The translations under genes were made by a program, and so were the position numbers. This document shows positions 1 to 12,252 of a stretch of 64,000 bases of DNA, piece by piece. Source of the DNA: Earliella scabrosa. Taxonomy: Eukaryota > Basidiomycota > Agaricomycetes > Polyporales > Polyporaceae. The stretch spans positions 1-64,000 of the forward strand of contig JABYQQ010000039.1 of assembly GCA_022605405.1 (NCBI GenBank), written 5' to 3'. The notes under the pieces were generated by a model, which saw only the letters and a list, made by a program, of their open reading frames with translations, was not told where the DNA came from and did not search any database. How positions within the stretch are numbered: the first letter of the stretch is position 1; each line of letters begins with the position of its first letter.

Positions 1-928
1 GCGAGGAGTTCGAGCCGTACCTGCCCATCGTCATGCCTCCATTGCTGCGCGTCGCGGGCTCGAAGGCCGACATCTCCATCTACGGTGCGCCCGTGTTACC
101 TGTTGAATGACATCGTTCGAGCACTCACCCGGGCCTCCAGACGACGACGAGGAGCACGAAGAGCGCGACGGCTGGGAAAGCATCTCGATGGACGGACGGC
201 AGGTTGGCGTCAAGACGTCGGCGCTGGAAGACAAGTGCCAGGCGTTCGAGACGCTGCTCATCCACGCCTCGACGCTGAACGCACGGTTCGGGCCGTACGT
301 CTCGCAAGTGCTCGAACTCGCACTCCCAGGCCTCCGGTTCTACATTCACGACGGCGTGCAAGAAGCGTGCGCGATGTACGTCTCCGTCTCCGTCTCCGTC
401 TCTTCTACGCCTTACGACATTACTACCACTCCGCGCTGACCTCTTCTCTCTTTCTCGCACAGGCTCATCCCCGTCCTCTTCTCGTGCGGAAAGCACAGCG
501 GCACGCTCACGCCACAGATGGTCGGCGCGACCTTCACACAGCTCATCACCTGTATCGGGACCGAAACTGACTCCTCCCTGCTCGCCTCCCTCTTCAAGTG
601 CGTCCTCGACACGATGCTCGTCGTCGGCGGGCCCGGTGCGCTCGCACCCGAGCTGCACGCGGGTCTGCTCGATGCCGCGCGGCGGCAGCTGCAGGCTCTC
701 GCGGACCGGCGCAAGGCCCGCGCGGCGAGGCCCGCGCAGGAGATCCGCGACGACCGCGAGGATTTGGCGCTCATTGAGGAGGTCGAGGACTTTGCGCTGG
801 AGGACATGGCGAAGCTGCTTCGCGCGCTCGATACGAACCATCCGCTGTTGATCGCGATCTCGAGCGTGCGCGAGCTTGGGCTGCACTTGTCCGAGTGGGA
901 TGGCGAGGAGGAGGGCGCTGTCAGCTAG
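1..928 (+). CDS. Importin beta-3 family karyopherin (Kap121/Pse1/IPO5-like), C-terminal part
   Basis: Nuclear import receptor of the importin-beta superfamily, built of HEAT repeats that bind cargo and RanGTP. Only the C-terminal part is present because the gene enters from the left edge. Three exons are visible: 1-84, 141-375 and 463-928, with introns 85-140 and 376-462, both GT-AG. The spliced reading gives an acidic linker followed by DGWESIS, then KTSALEDKCQAFETL and FYIHDGVQEACAM, which are characteristic of the IPO5/Kap121 group. The protein ends in EEEGAVS before the stop at 926-928. Essential transport genes like this are usually single copy and conserved, so this end of the window is likely core genome. 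Family assignment rests on remembered motif similarity, not a search. Confidence 0.85.
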
Positions 929-1207
929 ACGCTGCCCTGCACGTATGTGTATCACAGACTGACGTCGGTGGGGGCGGGAACGCGGGAACGGGGATGAGGA
1001 CGGAGGAGCGAGATGATTTGAGTCGAATCGAGAGGTGAGAGTGGATACATTACAACAGCTGATGCTTTGCGCTATGCTTTCGTGATTCACAGATATGTAC
1101 GCGTTGTATGTTTGCCCGGTAGAACAAAACAAGATGTAAGCACGCGGATTGTAATGCTTAATGTGTTTGTAGACCCCGCTTCGATTCGCACCGCAATCGC
1201 TCTTGAA

Positions 1208-2963
1208 CTACGCACTGGAGACTACCGCAGAAGTAGGGTCTGTCTCCTCTATGAACTCGCGCCACGCCGACGCGCCTGCGACGAACTTGGGATCCGCCGC
1301 ACGAAGAGCAGGGATCTCCTCGAACACCTCCTTCACGCCGTACACCCGCTCCGCCGGTTTCGCAGACGCCTCTCGGTCGAGACGAGGGAACATGCGTGAC
1401 ACGATGTCCGCCGCTTGCACCCGGTTCGCGATGTGGAGCTTCTCGACGTCGAACACCGACAGCCTGCGCAGCGCACCATGCGAGGGGAGCGGAGACGGAA
1501 GCCCACTTTCGACACCATCCTGCCCTGTGTCGAGCCGATGAAGGAGGAGCGTCTCCAGCGCGGGGCATTGCGCCGCAAGGGTCGCCAGCGCAACAAGCGT
1601 CGGCGCGTGTTCGGAGTGGACGTCCAGCGAGAGCGTCCTGAGCTTCGGCCACGCCTTCGCTACGACCTCCGCATCCTCGTCTCCGACGTTGAGGGACATG
1701 CGCCCGTTGGATGGCTCGTGCGAGGACACCTGCACCTGCACCTCCTCCATCGCGCGCACATGCAGGAACGGCTCGAGGAAGATCGAAAGGTCCCACGTCT
1801 CAGGCCCCTCGCTCGCCCCGTCCATCACGTTAAGCACAAGCGTCCGGAGCGCGGGCACGCACTCGACCATGGTCGCGAATGCCTGCGACCATTCGTCAGC
1901 CATGCCCATCGCACGTATGCGCACCGTGCTCAGCGGGCCCCTGACAGTCCGCAACACATGTCCGATGGCGGTGACGTCGCAATCCATGTCGAGGACGGCG
2001 AGTTTCGGGAAGCCAGAGAAGGCAAGCGGCTCCGTAGGCTCCCACTGGTCAGCACGAGGGTAGACCGAGATGTTAGTGAGCTCTTCGAGGTGCTCCATGT
2101 TGGCGAGGACGCGGAGGGAGTCGAGGTCTTCGCCGAAGTCCCAGCAGGCGGCGAGGTTGAGCGTGCGGAGGTGCTTGAGGGCGCCGAGGGCAACGATCGG
2201 GGCGCGGTGGTCGAAGTTGTTTAACTTGAGGTCCTCGATGAACGGTGCAGTGCGGCAGATGGCACGCACGAGCACGTCCTGTGTGCCCTCGACCTCACCG
2301 CTGTCTAGGAGGCGGCGACGGGCCTCGACGGCGGGCAGGTTATAGAGGTCGAAGCGGCGTATCGTGGGCGTGAGAATGAGGAGTAGATGGGTATCGAGCG
2401 GACTCGGACAGATGCTTGCCAAAGTCCGCAAGCGGGGCAGCAACCGTTCGCCGTTGAGACGGTGCGCGAGGTGCGCAAAGACAGAGGGATGGGCTTCAGC
2501 GGAGCCTGAGAGGTCAAGACGGACTTCGCGGATGAGCGAGGCGAACATGCGGAAGCGTGCCCAGTCCTCTTCCGTGATCTCCCCCGCGAGAAACTGGGAT
2601 CCGGACGAACATTGAAGTTGCAGTACATGCATGTCAGAGCAGGCGAGTACGTACGCAGAATCCCCACGGATGTCCTTCTCTCGCTGCTCCCTCGCCACGG
2701 CCGACCATTGTCATCGAGGGTAGCGTGAGCCATAGAGGAAGAAGTGACGGTATTGACCTCCACAGTATGCAATTGGCAGGCTCGGTGAACGTCCGGCAGA
2801 CTTGTGCGGTACGAGCGAGGGTCGTTTCCGCGATTTGCGGGTTACTTGCGTTGGGGTCCGGGATCCCATTTGACCCTTCGAAGGGCGGGCGGATGAAGTA
2901 TTCAAGGATCTGACTCAATAGGTCGACGTTGAAGAGAACTCGGTGGGCAGGAGGAAGAAACAT
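1208..2963 (-). CDS. F-box/LRR-type protein, two exons (564 aa)
   Basis: Probable substrate receptor of an SCF ubiquitin ligase. Exon 1 is 2963-2655, exon 2 is 2593-1208, and intron 2594-2654 is 61 bp with GT-AG ends. The exon junction is phase 0 and both exons are open. The N-terminus carries a degenerate F-box (LLSQILEYF, then a second helix with VCRTFTEPANCILWRS). The remainder has irregular leucine-rich strands such as LKHLRTLNLAACWDF and CPALETLLLHRLDTG. This layout of a short N-terminal exon and a long LRR exon recurs in the F-box genes at 29-39 kb, although this copy is clearly diverged from them. The substrate is unknown. The start is the first ATG of the F-box frame. Confidence 0.7.
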
Positions 2964-3497
2964 GCTTCAAGACCAGCGGCCGTAGTAGGAACGAAGGAGC
3001 ATACTCAGGGGCTACTCAAGTACGGCGGTTGATGATAAGGTGTTCCCAACATAGTTAGTACATCCCCGATCATTTGGACGACTACGAGAGGTTTATCTGT
3101 GGCTGTTCCGAAGGATTCAATCATTCTTAATCAGATTCCCTTGAAACGACTAGTAACGCACTCGACTAGTACACACTGCTAGCTTGCGTTAGGGCATCAA
3201 ACCCTTCATGAGTCGACGTGAGCATTAGACGAAAGCCTTCAGAGTTGACAGGACCTGCCTGTCGACCACTCCTCGGATTTCCTGATCGCATAAGGCCCCC
3301 TGTTAGTATAACTTACGTGTGACCTACTATACGACCGGAAGCACACGAGTGCTGTCTCGTTTCCACCAGCAATCCATAACAGCTGCCTAAGTCGTACATC
3401 GTAACGGTCGTGAACATTCATGAACATCATGTGTCTCCTCCCGATCTCCGTCTCTCCATCCCAAATCCCGAACCTGGCGAGGCACGAGGGACGGGGC
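2964..3497. other. Intergenic, no gene seen
   Basis: Relatively AT-rich spacer between the 5' end of the F-box gene and the 3' end of the double-psi barrel gene, both on the minus strand. Short open frames here lack codon character or recognisable motifs. No RNA gene is supported. Confidence 0.5.
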
Positions 3498-4052
3498 TTA
3501 GATGAGGGTCCAGGAGATGCCGTGAAGCCGGCCGACGTCGAGCGACGCGAGCTGCTGGAAGGCCGCCGGGGTGAGGTCGACGCTGCCGGGTGCGCAGCCC
3601 GGGCAGGTGTCCGCGACGGTGACTGTCACGGACCTGCCATCGGGGCCAGTGACGACCATCTGCCGGCCACACATCGGGTTACTGTGCAGAGCAACAGTCA
3701 GCGAACAGCCATCACACACGAGAGCGTATGCTGCGCAAGTGGCAGAAGAGAAAGATCCCAACGGGCCGCCTCAGGATACTCACGCGTTCGGGTTCGCAGT
3801 CGCGCCAGGGAAGTTCTGGATGGTCGCGGCGTCGACGGCGACAATGAAGTCGGCGTCCGTGTTGAAGAACCCGCACGATCCAGTGCCAGCGGCGTAGAAG
3901 GTAGCTGCGAGAATACAAGCATGCCTGTCAGTATGTGTCCCTGTGAAAGCACAGGTAGGAAGATAAGACGCACCATCACCGCCGGTCATGGTCTGGGCGT
4001 AGCCGAAGGTAGCGGCGGAGAGGGCAGCAAGGAGGACGGCGGAGAAGTGCAT
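3498..4052 (-). CDS. Secreted RlpA-like double-psi beta-barrel protein (127 aa)
   Basis: Small secreted protein of the expansin/barwin-related RlpA-like fold, often annotated in mushrooms as riboflavin-aldehyde-forming-enzyme-like. Three exons were traced: 4052-3974, 3904-3784 and 3681-3498, with introns 3905-3973 and 3682-3783. They total 384 nt with a clean stop. Residues 1-19 form a signal peptide (MHFSAVLLAALSAATFGYA). The barrel shows ATFYAAGTGSCGFF and NTDADFIVAVD, then NPMCGRQMVV and VADTCPGCAPGSVDLTP, with the cysteine pairs and Asp typical of the fold. The protein ends in GISWTLI. The role may be cell-wall or extracellular matrix related. No enzymatic activity can be read from the sequence. 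A TATA box lies about 120 bp upstream. Confidence 0.85.
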
Positions 4053-4170
4053 GATGAATATGAAGAAAGTACGAGTTTGGGAAAGGCACCGGGCCTGAGG
4101 GATTGCGATGGAAAGCGAAAGAAAGTAGGTGAGTTACAAACTGAGGAAACCAACCTGCAACGAGGGCTGC

Positions 4171-4177
4171 TTTTATA
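4171..4177 (-). promoter_or_regulatory. TATA box of the double-psi barrel gene
   Basis: TATAAAA on the minus strand, about 120 bp upstream of the ATG at 4052. Such a strong TATA suggests a regulated or highly expressed gene. The position fits a short 5' UTR. Confidence 0.6.
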
Positions 4178-5519
4178 CACTTGTCGCCGCGACGCAGCGC
4201 GCATCTCGCACTGCGTCTATCGGCATCCGACGGGCACCCGGATCTGTGTTGTCATAACCGGTCAAACACGGATATAGCGCTACATACCGGTGGGCATCCA
4301 CGCATACCGTCATCATGGACGGCGGATGATCGTGTCAGGGCGAGACTCTGGCAGGGCTGATGTGCTGTTCGATCTGGAGGTCGAGATGACGCTGTTCTGT
4401 ATAGCACCCACGCAAGGGCTGATGTACACGGTCAAGACATGCTTCAGGCGACGCGCGATGACGACGGGCAAGTAATGGAACGCGGTACGGAGATACGATG
4501 TTCACTGTGCCAGAGGTGACTGGGAGGGCGGTAGAGATTGGCTCACCAACGAACAACGCTCCAAGGGTGTGAACGCGATGCCAGGATGACGACCATGCGA
4601 CTTGGAACAGTCATGGCAAATTCAGCGCGAGCACACTGTCTCGTCGTGTCTAGTCCCTGGTCAAAATGAATTGTGAGCGGGTCAGGACCGCTCCCGAGGT
4701 GATGGCGAGTATGGCATTTCTCACCGCCCTCCGGGCGAACGAATAGCAAGATATCTGTACAACGAGTCAGTACGTCCGTAGCGTGCGTACAATTCTGATC
4801 GGATGGGGGGTCCCGGGTCAGTTTCAAGGAGACACGCGTTTGCTCACCGTGATGAAAATGTCGGAATCGTTCGGGCCTCCAAGGAGACCCGGCGAATTAG
4901 TATGTAGCTGGCGGTCATCTGTCATGATGGGCCGCCATTGGCAGCGCAGTGCGGAATCCGGATGCAGTGACAGCGTCGCTGCGATGAGGCATTGCACCCA
5001 CGCCTCGCCACTGCATGTGGCGAGTATAGACAGCCCTCGAGCACTCTCGAAGAAAAGGGGACGCGTGTGCGGAATGCTTGGTGGGTACGACAAGGAAGAA
5101 ACAAGACAAGTTGAAGCAGAGTTGAGGGACAGTGGCCACGGTGGCGGCATCGTGACGTGGCGAGCGGCCTGCAAGCGCCGTATTGCGCACAGCGTCCGAT
5201 CCGATCGGACTCGCTCCCTTCTCTTCAACATCCGCTTCGTTCGCCTCCATTGAAGCTTGAAGTGCAGCACCCTCAGCAAAGACTCGCTGGATAACACGGA
5301 GATACAAAACGGCGGGGAAGTTGACCTTGCGGTGGAAAGTGCGTACAGCGTCCCGAGGAGTCTTCTCACTAGGACCGACTCGGATACCACGATCGGTTCC
5401 ACCCCGTCGCGTCCGTTGTGCTTAGCAATGACTCGGATGAAGGAGTATGGCGTAGCGGTGAATAACAGCCATGTGAGTTCTCCTAGTGTACAAGCATTAT
5501 TTTAATGGATCACATATCC
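4178..5519. other. Intergenic, no supported gene
   Basis: About 1.3 kb upstream of the barrel gene and downstream of the first flavin monooxygenase. Several open frames of 60-190 codons occur on both strands, but none has recognisable domains, plausible splice partners or a paralogue in the window. I see no RNA gene or clear repeat. Confidence 0.5.
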
Positions 5520-8253
5520 CTAGTCGCGAGGAACTGCCTTGTGGATCAGCTTTGTTCTGTTCCACTCGTTCGCAACCTGTGTACGTACCAGCCGGGCGAT
5601 CGATGTATTCCTCGCTCAGATACCAGGCCCCTGATGAAGTGGACAGGTTAGTCCTGGTCGTATCGATCTGGATGTCACGTACTGTCTCCTGTGAGTGTCT
5701 TCTCGTTGAACGTCTGCCCGTCTCCGAGCCAGTACAGCGGATGTTCCTCGCCCTCCGCTCTTTCGTACGTGTAGTCCTCCCACCGCGGGTGCTGAAGCGC
5801 TTTCATGGCGTGCAAGGACGACCCTGCAGATCGGATGTCGGGGTGACGTTTGTTGTGTCAAGTGAAGACTACGACGCACCAGGCCACAAGCCGACGATTC
5901 TTCCGCTATCCTTGCCGACCTTGTACCAGGAGCGACAGTTCTCGCTGTATACGGTCTGGCGGCGGGTCACCAAGCTTATGTTCAGTGTACGTCTCTGCTA
6001 ACCCGTGAGGCTCACTTTGGGGAAATAGTTCTGGATGACGTTTCAGCACTCTCGCACCATGCGTTCGTGAAGAAGCGACTAACCTCGATGTACTCGTCGA
6101 ATGCGCGGACGGCTTCCGGCTTCACTTCCATGCTCTTGATGCGTTCGCGCTGTATCTTTGCGGTGACCTGCACTGCGTACATGACCGTGTACTCGAGGAT
6201 CGGCAGCAGGATTCCGGCGCCGATGACGGAGTTGGGACCCAAGCACATGAACATGTTTGGGAACTCATCAACACACATGGAGAGGTACGTCGTCGGGTAT
6301 GGCTTCCACTTCTCATTGAGGTCGACGCCGTTCCGTCCTATGATCTTGAATGGGAGTTGCCAGGACGTGTCGTACCCTCCAATCCGATGCAGTTAGTCCT
6401 GAGCACGGGATGGAGGACCACACGGCATGTTGCGTACCGGTTGCGCAGAAGACAAGATCCAGCTCCTGGTGCTTGCCGTCTTCCGTCTCGATGCCAGACT
6501 CTGTGAATCGCTTGATCGGGCTCGTGACGAAGTCGACCTGTCATCGCGACGTGAGCGAAGCGCGTGGTCCTCATCTCGACAGAACAGCTCACGTTGTCCG
6601 CGCATAGGGCTTCGAGGTATCCAGGCCCAGGTGTTAGGCGACGACAGGACACAGAGAACGACGGGATCACTGCGAATGTATTCGTCAGGAATGGCATTAG
6701 GTGCGCGAGGACTGATGTACATCTCTCAGCAATGTCTGGCTTGTTAGCGAGCTTCGACGCCATGATCTTCCGAAACTTCTGCTCTAGTTCCCGGGATAAC
6801 TCACTCCCTCTCTGGGTATACGAGTGCATTGACTGTCGATAATTCCGAGAGTCTCTCAGTGAACTCTTTCTCTACAGTACTGACGATAAGTGGTATACTC
6901 ACGTTCATCTCGTTCTCCAGTGTGGATCTGTACCTAAAGAAGAAGTCGCGGTCGTTCTTGAAGCGTTCGATCTCCTCCGGCGTGAACACGACTGAAGTCT
7001 CTGATTGTCAGAACAGACTCATCGGAAGGAACCAAGATCAGGTATAGCTTACGGTTCTCCTCAGGCGACTCCTGCGACTCGCGACCAAGCAAATCCGAGA
7101 CCATTTCGCTCGCAAAGGGAAGCGCGAGCCAGGTCTGTCCACGAACGAAGTTTGCAAGCCTCCCGACCTTCGGCTGAATCGCAGAGACTACCTGGATCGC
7201 CGTCGATCCCTGTTCCCTCTCTCGTTATGACACGAGTCGGTTCGTGAGCGTCATGAACCACTCACCACACCAATGACGCCGACCTTCTTGTCCTTCCACT
7301 TCCCATTCTCCGCCGCCTTGGTCCACGTCTTCTCCTCTGGGTCGAACCCCGCCGTATGGTGCAGCTCTCCCTTGAAGTTGTCTATCCCCTCGATCTCCGG
7401 CATCTTCCACCTGGTGATGCATCCGAACGCGGTGACCAGCACGTCCGCCACGTCCTCGAACTCTTCTGATTCCTCCGGAGCGCCGCCGTCTCTAGGGCGC
7501 CGGATGCGGACGTGCCATTTGCCCGTCGGCTCGTCGTACTGGGCGTGCACGACCTCGTGCCGGAGCTTGATGTAGCGTCGGACCTTGTACTTGTCGACGA
7601 CATCTTCGAGATGTGCTTGGATCTCGTGGCCGGGGGCGTAGAACGAGCTCCAGTCGCGCTACGGGGGAAGCCGGGGATGATGGTGAGAGGTGACTCGGGG
7701 ACGCCAGTGGAAGTCTATACCTTATCCTCGAACGAGAACTGGTACTATGTTGAGCAGTGAGTTTGTGCACAATTGAACTGTGTGGGATTCGAATGACAGG
7801 ACTCACACAATGAGCCGGGACGTCGCACGCAATGCCGCTGCAGGGGGATCATAGTGTCAGTATCGTTATTCGGCGTTATGCGATGCAGAGCTCGAAACAT
7901 ACGGGTAGCGGTTGTTGAACCATGTGCCGCCTACCCCCGCGCTCTTCTCGTAGATAGTCAAGTCGACGTCCGGGAGTTTCTGCGGGAACCTGATGGTTGC
8001 AGCCGAACCGTGGGTCAGAGCTAGCTAGCCGCGAGCTACATGCTAAAGACACAAGACTCGAATACCTGATCCCAGCAAGTATGCCACTGAACCCCGCCCC
8101 GATAACGATGACCTTGATGGGCTTATACTCGTCGATTGCGAAGCCTTCACCCAGGCTGAACGGGTTGTTGCGTCTAGGTGTATCCCCTCCTCCGACCTCC
8201 ATATTGGATGGGGGTACCGTCGGCTGTGGTTGTGACAATCCTCCACCAGGCAT
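5520..8253 (-). CDS. Baeyer-Villiger-type flavin monooxygenase, paralogue 1
   Basis: FAD- and NADPH-dependent monooxygenase that would insert one oxygen atom into a ketone or hydroxylate an activated substrate. The N-terminus MPGGGLSQ is shared by all three paralogues. The FAD Rossmann motif is VIVIGAGFSGILAGIR. The GGTW...RYPG..CD block and FKGELHHTAGFDPE (Baeyer-Villiger fingerprint FxGxxxH, with Phe where Trp is usual) follow. A second Rossmann fold starts at VGVIGV. The C-terminal half has FVTSPIKRF, FPNMFMCLGPNSVIGAG and HPRWEDYTYE. Many short introns break the gene. They include a 24-nt micro-exon at 7721-7744 (YQFSFEDK) and a 15-nt micro-exon coding NYFPK. The last mini-exon gives VPRD and the stop at 5520-5522, chosen by comparison with paralogue 3. 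The 3' end of paralogue 2 lies 0.7 kb upstream on the same strand. Confidence 0.88.
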
Positions 8254-8940
8254 ACTCGCGAGCGAAGCAACGTGAGAGGGCGTTGAGACGGTGAAGGAAA
8301 CCTACTAGAGTGTTTGTCAACGCTCCTACTGTCACCATACATATATAAGGGACTCACCTCCACACTGCCGTCATGGTCTATCATAAGACCTTGCGGTCGC
8401 AGTTCGAGATCCGTGAGTTCCTATCTGCGGCTCCTCATGCGGAGTCTCGTGAACTGCTCGGAGGATGCTGCCTGGTCTACAGTCTACTTCCCCTTTATCT
8501 GCAAGAAGCTACTCCAACTCACAGGGGCCGCACCCGAGAGAGAGTTTGCTTCGCGAAGTAGCATCCGTCTTGCGTGATCGGTGGTAGAGGGCCATTTCCC
8601 TTGCACGTCTAAAAAGACACTGGTCGTCTATGAATCTATTTCTGGACGTAAAGGAGCTAAGCGTGTACGACCGGCTTCGCATTGATCATATGTGTGCTCA
8701 AGCTTCTAGAGGACCGACTCGACACCTTCGACTTTAAGGATGCGGAGACAGGAGCCCTACCTCAACCTCCCAGTAGCCCTCGCGTAACAAGGTTCTTTCA
8801 CGGCAGAACATTGAGTTGTGCTCGGCTGATAGGCGTAGGCATAACCTTCCTTGTAGCCGAAGCATGGAGCAAACATTCTAGACGTACGGTAATGCCATTA
8901 TTACCGTCGTACGTACATAACGTCATTGTCGAGTCACTAT
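8254..8940. other. Intergenic promoter region of flavin monooxygenase 1
   Basis: Spacer between the start of paralogue 1 and the stop of paralogue 2. A TATATAT stretch on the minus strand at 8341-8347 lies about 90 bp upstream of the ATG and may be its TATA element. No gene is supported in the remainder. Confidence 0.45.
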
Positions 8941-11628
8941 TCAAGCCTGCGGAACTAATGGAAGTTCACGGTCAGGGCATGGGATCAAACACGTATAGCA
9001 AATCGGTCTACTCACTGGGCGGGCGATCTATGAATTCCTCGCTCAGATACCACGCTCCTATCAGCAGACGTTAGCACACTCTGATCCAATGCTCAGCAGA
9101 GCTAACACCCACTGTCTCCTGAGAGCGTCTTCTCATTGAACGTCTGGCCGTCACCCAGCCAATAGAGCGTATCATCCACCTCGTCCGCGTGCTCGGATAC
9201 ATAGTCTTCCCAGCGCGGGTGCTCGAGAGCCTTCATAGCATGCAAGCTCGAGCCTGAAAGACCGATGTCAGCGTCTCGTAGCAGCGTAATGACGACTGAA
9301 AGCAACGAACCAGGCCACAACCCGACTACTCTACCGTCCTCTTGTCCGAGCTTATACCAAGACCGACATTTCTCGCTGTACACGGTCTTACCGAGAGCAG
9401 TCAGGATGACCATCGACTGTTGATAGCCCACGATCTGGCTCTCACCTGAGGGAAGTACCTCTGTGCTCTCGTTCAATACACTGCGACCGTCCTCAAAAGA
9501 TCTCTCACGTACCTCGATGTAGCGATCAAACGCCAGCACGGCCTCGCGCTTCGCCTCCATGCTCTTGAGCCGCTCGCGCTGCATCTTCGCAGTCGCCTGA
9601 ACAGCGTACATGACCGTGAACTCGAGGATTGGGAGCAGAAGTCCAGCGCCGATGACCGAGTTCGGCCCGAGACACATGAACATGTTCGGGAACTCGTCGA
9701 CGCACATCGACAGGTACGAAGTTGGGTAGGGTTTCCATTTGTTGTTCAGATTGACCCCATCACGTCCGATGATCTCGAATGGAAGCTGCCAGGAGGTGTC
9801 GTACCCTGCTCGCATCATGTCAGAGTCGAGACCACGCGCAGAACACGGGGTATGCGCACCTGTAGCGCAGAAGACCATGTCCAACTCATGGTGCCCGCCG
9901 TCCTCGGTGTCGATGCCAGTCTCTGTGAATCGCTTGATTGGGCTAGTCACGAAGTCGACCTGTAGGAATGCAGTGGAGCGTGTGAGAGACGTGGTGCTCG
10001 TGTACTAGTAACTGGCAGGCTGAATGCGACTGACGTTCTCCTCGCACAGTGCTTCGAGATATCCCGGGCCAGGCGTCAGGCGTCGACAGGAGACCGGGAA
10101 TGCAGGGATGACTATCCATATGATCAGTCCCTGTCTTTCAACCCATCTCGGTGCAGGACGTACTCTTTGCCGCGATATCTGGTCGCTTCTCAAGCTTTGT
10201 AGCCATGCTCTTCCGGAACCGTTCCTCGAGTTCCTTCGATAGCTTGCTCCCTCGCTGCGTGAACGAGTGCGTCGACTACGAGCCGAACAGGCTTAGTGAC
10301 AAACTGACGTAGGAGCGAACGGCACTCACATTCAGCTCGTTTTCGAGCGTGCGCCTGAACCTCCTGAAGAACTCCCCGTCGGTCTTGAACCGCTCGATCT
10401 CCTCCGGAGTGAATACGACTGCGCAACATGCGTACGAAGGCAGTCACTCAGAGTAGAACCTTCGCACTCACGCTCGTCATCCGTTGCACCGTGGTCACGC
10501 TCCAGGAGGTCTGAGACCATATCGCTAGCAAACGGTAACGCGAGCCACGTCTGACCGCGAACGTAATTGACGAGCTGTTTCACCTTGGGCTGTATCGCCG
10601 ACACGACCTGTATCGCCGTAGAACCCTGCACAAGCGGCGAGATCCGTCCGGGATGAGAACCACGTACAACCGAGTGACACTGCCGAGGACGTAGTACGTA
10701 CCACGCCGATGACACCGACGCGCTTGTCCTTCCATTTCTCGGACGCCTCGATCCAAGTCTTCTCTTCGGGGTTGAAGCCAGCCGTGTGATGGAGCTCTCC
10801 CTTGAAAGTCTCGATCCCCTCGATATCCGGCATCTTCCACCTACTGATCGCCCCAAATGCGGTCACGAGCACGTCCGCCACATCGTCGAACTCTTCGTAC
10901 TCCTCGGGCTCCCGCGCGTCCTCGGTGGGGTGACGGATGCGGATGTGCCACTTCCCGGTGGGCGCGTCGTACCTTGCGTGTACGACCTCGTGTTTGAGCT
11001 TGATGTACCGCATGAGCTTGTACTTCTCCACGACGTCCTGCAAGTGTCCTTGGATCTCATGACCGGGAGCGTAGAACGAGGACCAATCGCGCTACAATCC
11101 AGCTCGTCACGGCGGACTGTCTCAGGGGATAAAGCGGCGCACCTTGTCTTCGAAGGAGTACTGGTACTGCACACGCTGTCAGCACGCAATCAGCAATACC
11201 AGACGTGCAGTTACTCACGCAATGAGCGGGAACGTCACATGCAATACCCCTAACGCGCCGACAGAGGTGAGCTAGCGAGTCGGGGGCGAGCCCGTCAAGG
11301 ACTCACGGATATCTGTTGTTGAACCAGGTCCCTCCAACTCCTGCGCTCTTTTCGTATATCGTCAGCTCGACCTTCGGTATCTTTTGAGGGAACCTGCAAG
11401 TACCCATCCAACTCAGCGGAGCAACTCAGGAGCGAGACGAAGATTCGGGACGGACCTGATCCCTGCCAGGATTCCACTGAACCCAGCACCGATCACGACG
11501 ACCTTGATGGGCTTGTACTCGTCGATGGCGAAGTCGCCTAACGGCACGGGTTCCGCCTTGGGCTGCGGTATGGGCACGGGCACTGGAGCAGGCGCAGTCT
11601 TGGGTCGCGAAAGTCCTCCACCAGGCAT
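8941..11628 (-). CDS. Baeyer-Villiger-type flavin monooxygenase, paralogue 2
   Basis: Same family and exon plan as its neighbour, probably a tandem duplicate. The start MPGGGLSRP is followed by a Pro/Val-rich linker and VVVIGAGFSGILAGIR (FAD binding). Later motifs are the FKGELHHTAGFNPE fingerprint, VTSPIKRFTETG and FPNMFMCLGPNSVIGAG. The end has HPRWEDYVSEHADE and LYWLGDGQTFNEKTLSGD. The 24-nt micro-exon is at 11143-11166 (YQYSFEDK), and a 15-nt micro-exon codes RYFPQ. The final mini-exon reads IPQA and stops at 8941-8943. That last exon is inferred from paralogue 3 and is the least certain part. No internal stops were seen in the exons. A TATATAAA box lies about 55 bp upstream. Confidence 0.88.
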
Positions 11629-11682
11629 ATTGAGTGTGCGAGTGAGAGGAAGAGAGTACCCCCCGCTGGCCCTGTGTATCAG

Positions 11683-11690
11683 TTTATATA
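11683..11690 (-). promoter_or_regulatory. TATA box of flavin monooxygenase 2
   Basis: TATATAAA on the minus strand, about 55 bp upstream of the ATG at 11628, implying a very short 5' UTR. Confidence 0.6.
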
Positions 11691-12252
11691 TTGTGGAGTT
11701 ACAAAGCAATGGCGTACCTCCGCGAATCCGTCACGACCGAATCACGATGACACCACTGCCCGGAATCGCTGAGCACAGAAGTGGGGAGTCAATTTCCGTG
11801 ACTCTGCTCCCGACAATCCCATTACCCCGCTCCCGACGTCGACTTCCATCGCATTCAGAGATGCGGAAGCTATGTGACAGACATCGGAGTCACAATGGAG
11901 CTTGCGGAGAAAGCATCCCGTTGACCTGCACACGATTACGCGTCAGTGAAACCAGGGCGAATGGCCCACTCGGAGTTGCGCGCGAGGCAAGTTGCATCGT
12001 GAAGTGGCAGCTCGCGCCATCTCTCAGAAAGGCATCGAGTCCATTGAACTGCGCAATCACCCTCGCCGTCTCGCGTGACCGAACAGCGTCGCAAACGAGT
12101 CCAGAGTGGGCCGTAATGATGATGATGCATACGCTGCTCGAGCCGTGCACACGTCTAGCTTCTAGCCTCCCCCAACCGTAGTCATAAATAGCCCGACCGC
12201 CACCGGGTGATAGCCCAGCACTGGTCCCACGACGAGTCTGGCAAACAGACTC
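11691..12252. other. Intergenic between OMT 1 and flavin monooxygenase 2
   Basis: Spacer upstream of flavin monooxygenase 2 and downstream of the OMT 1 stop. Open frames on either strand look like chance. No gene or RNA is supported. Confidence 0.5.

Noticed and set aside
125..1132. 335-codon open frame on the minus strand opposite the importin gene
   Set aside because: It is antisense to well-supported importin exons and has no recognisable motif.
3290..3330. CCCTGTTAGTATAAC resembling the 5' end of tRNA-Asp
   Set aside because: No anticodon arm, B box or acceptor complement follows within tRNA distance.
4824..5402. 192-codon minus-strand frame downstream of flavin monooxygenase 1
   Set aside because: No domain, no paralogue and no supporting splice sites. 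Length alone is weak evidence in GC-rich DNA.
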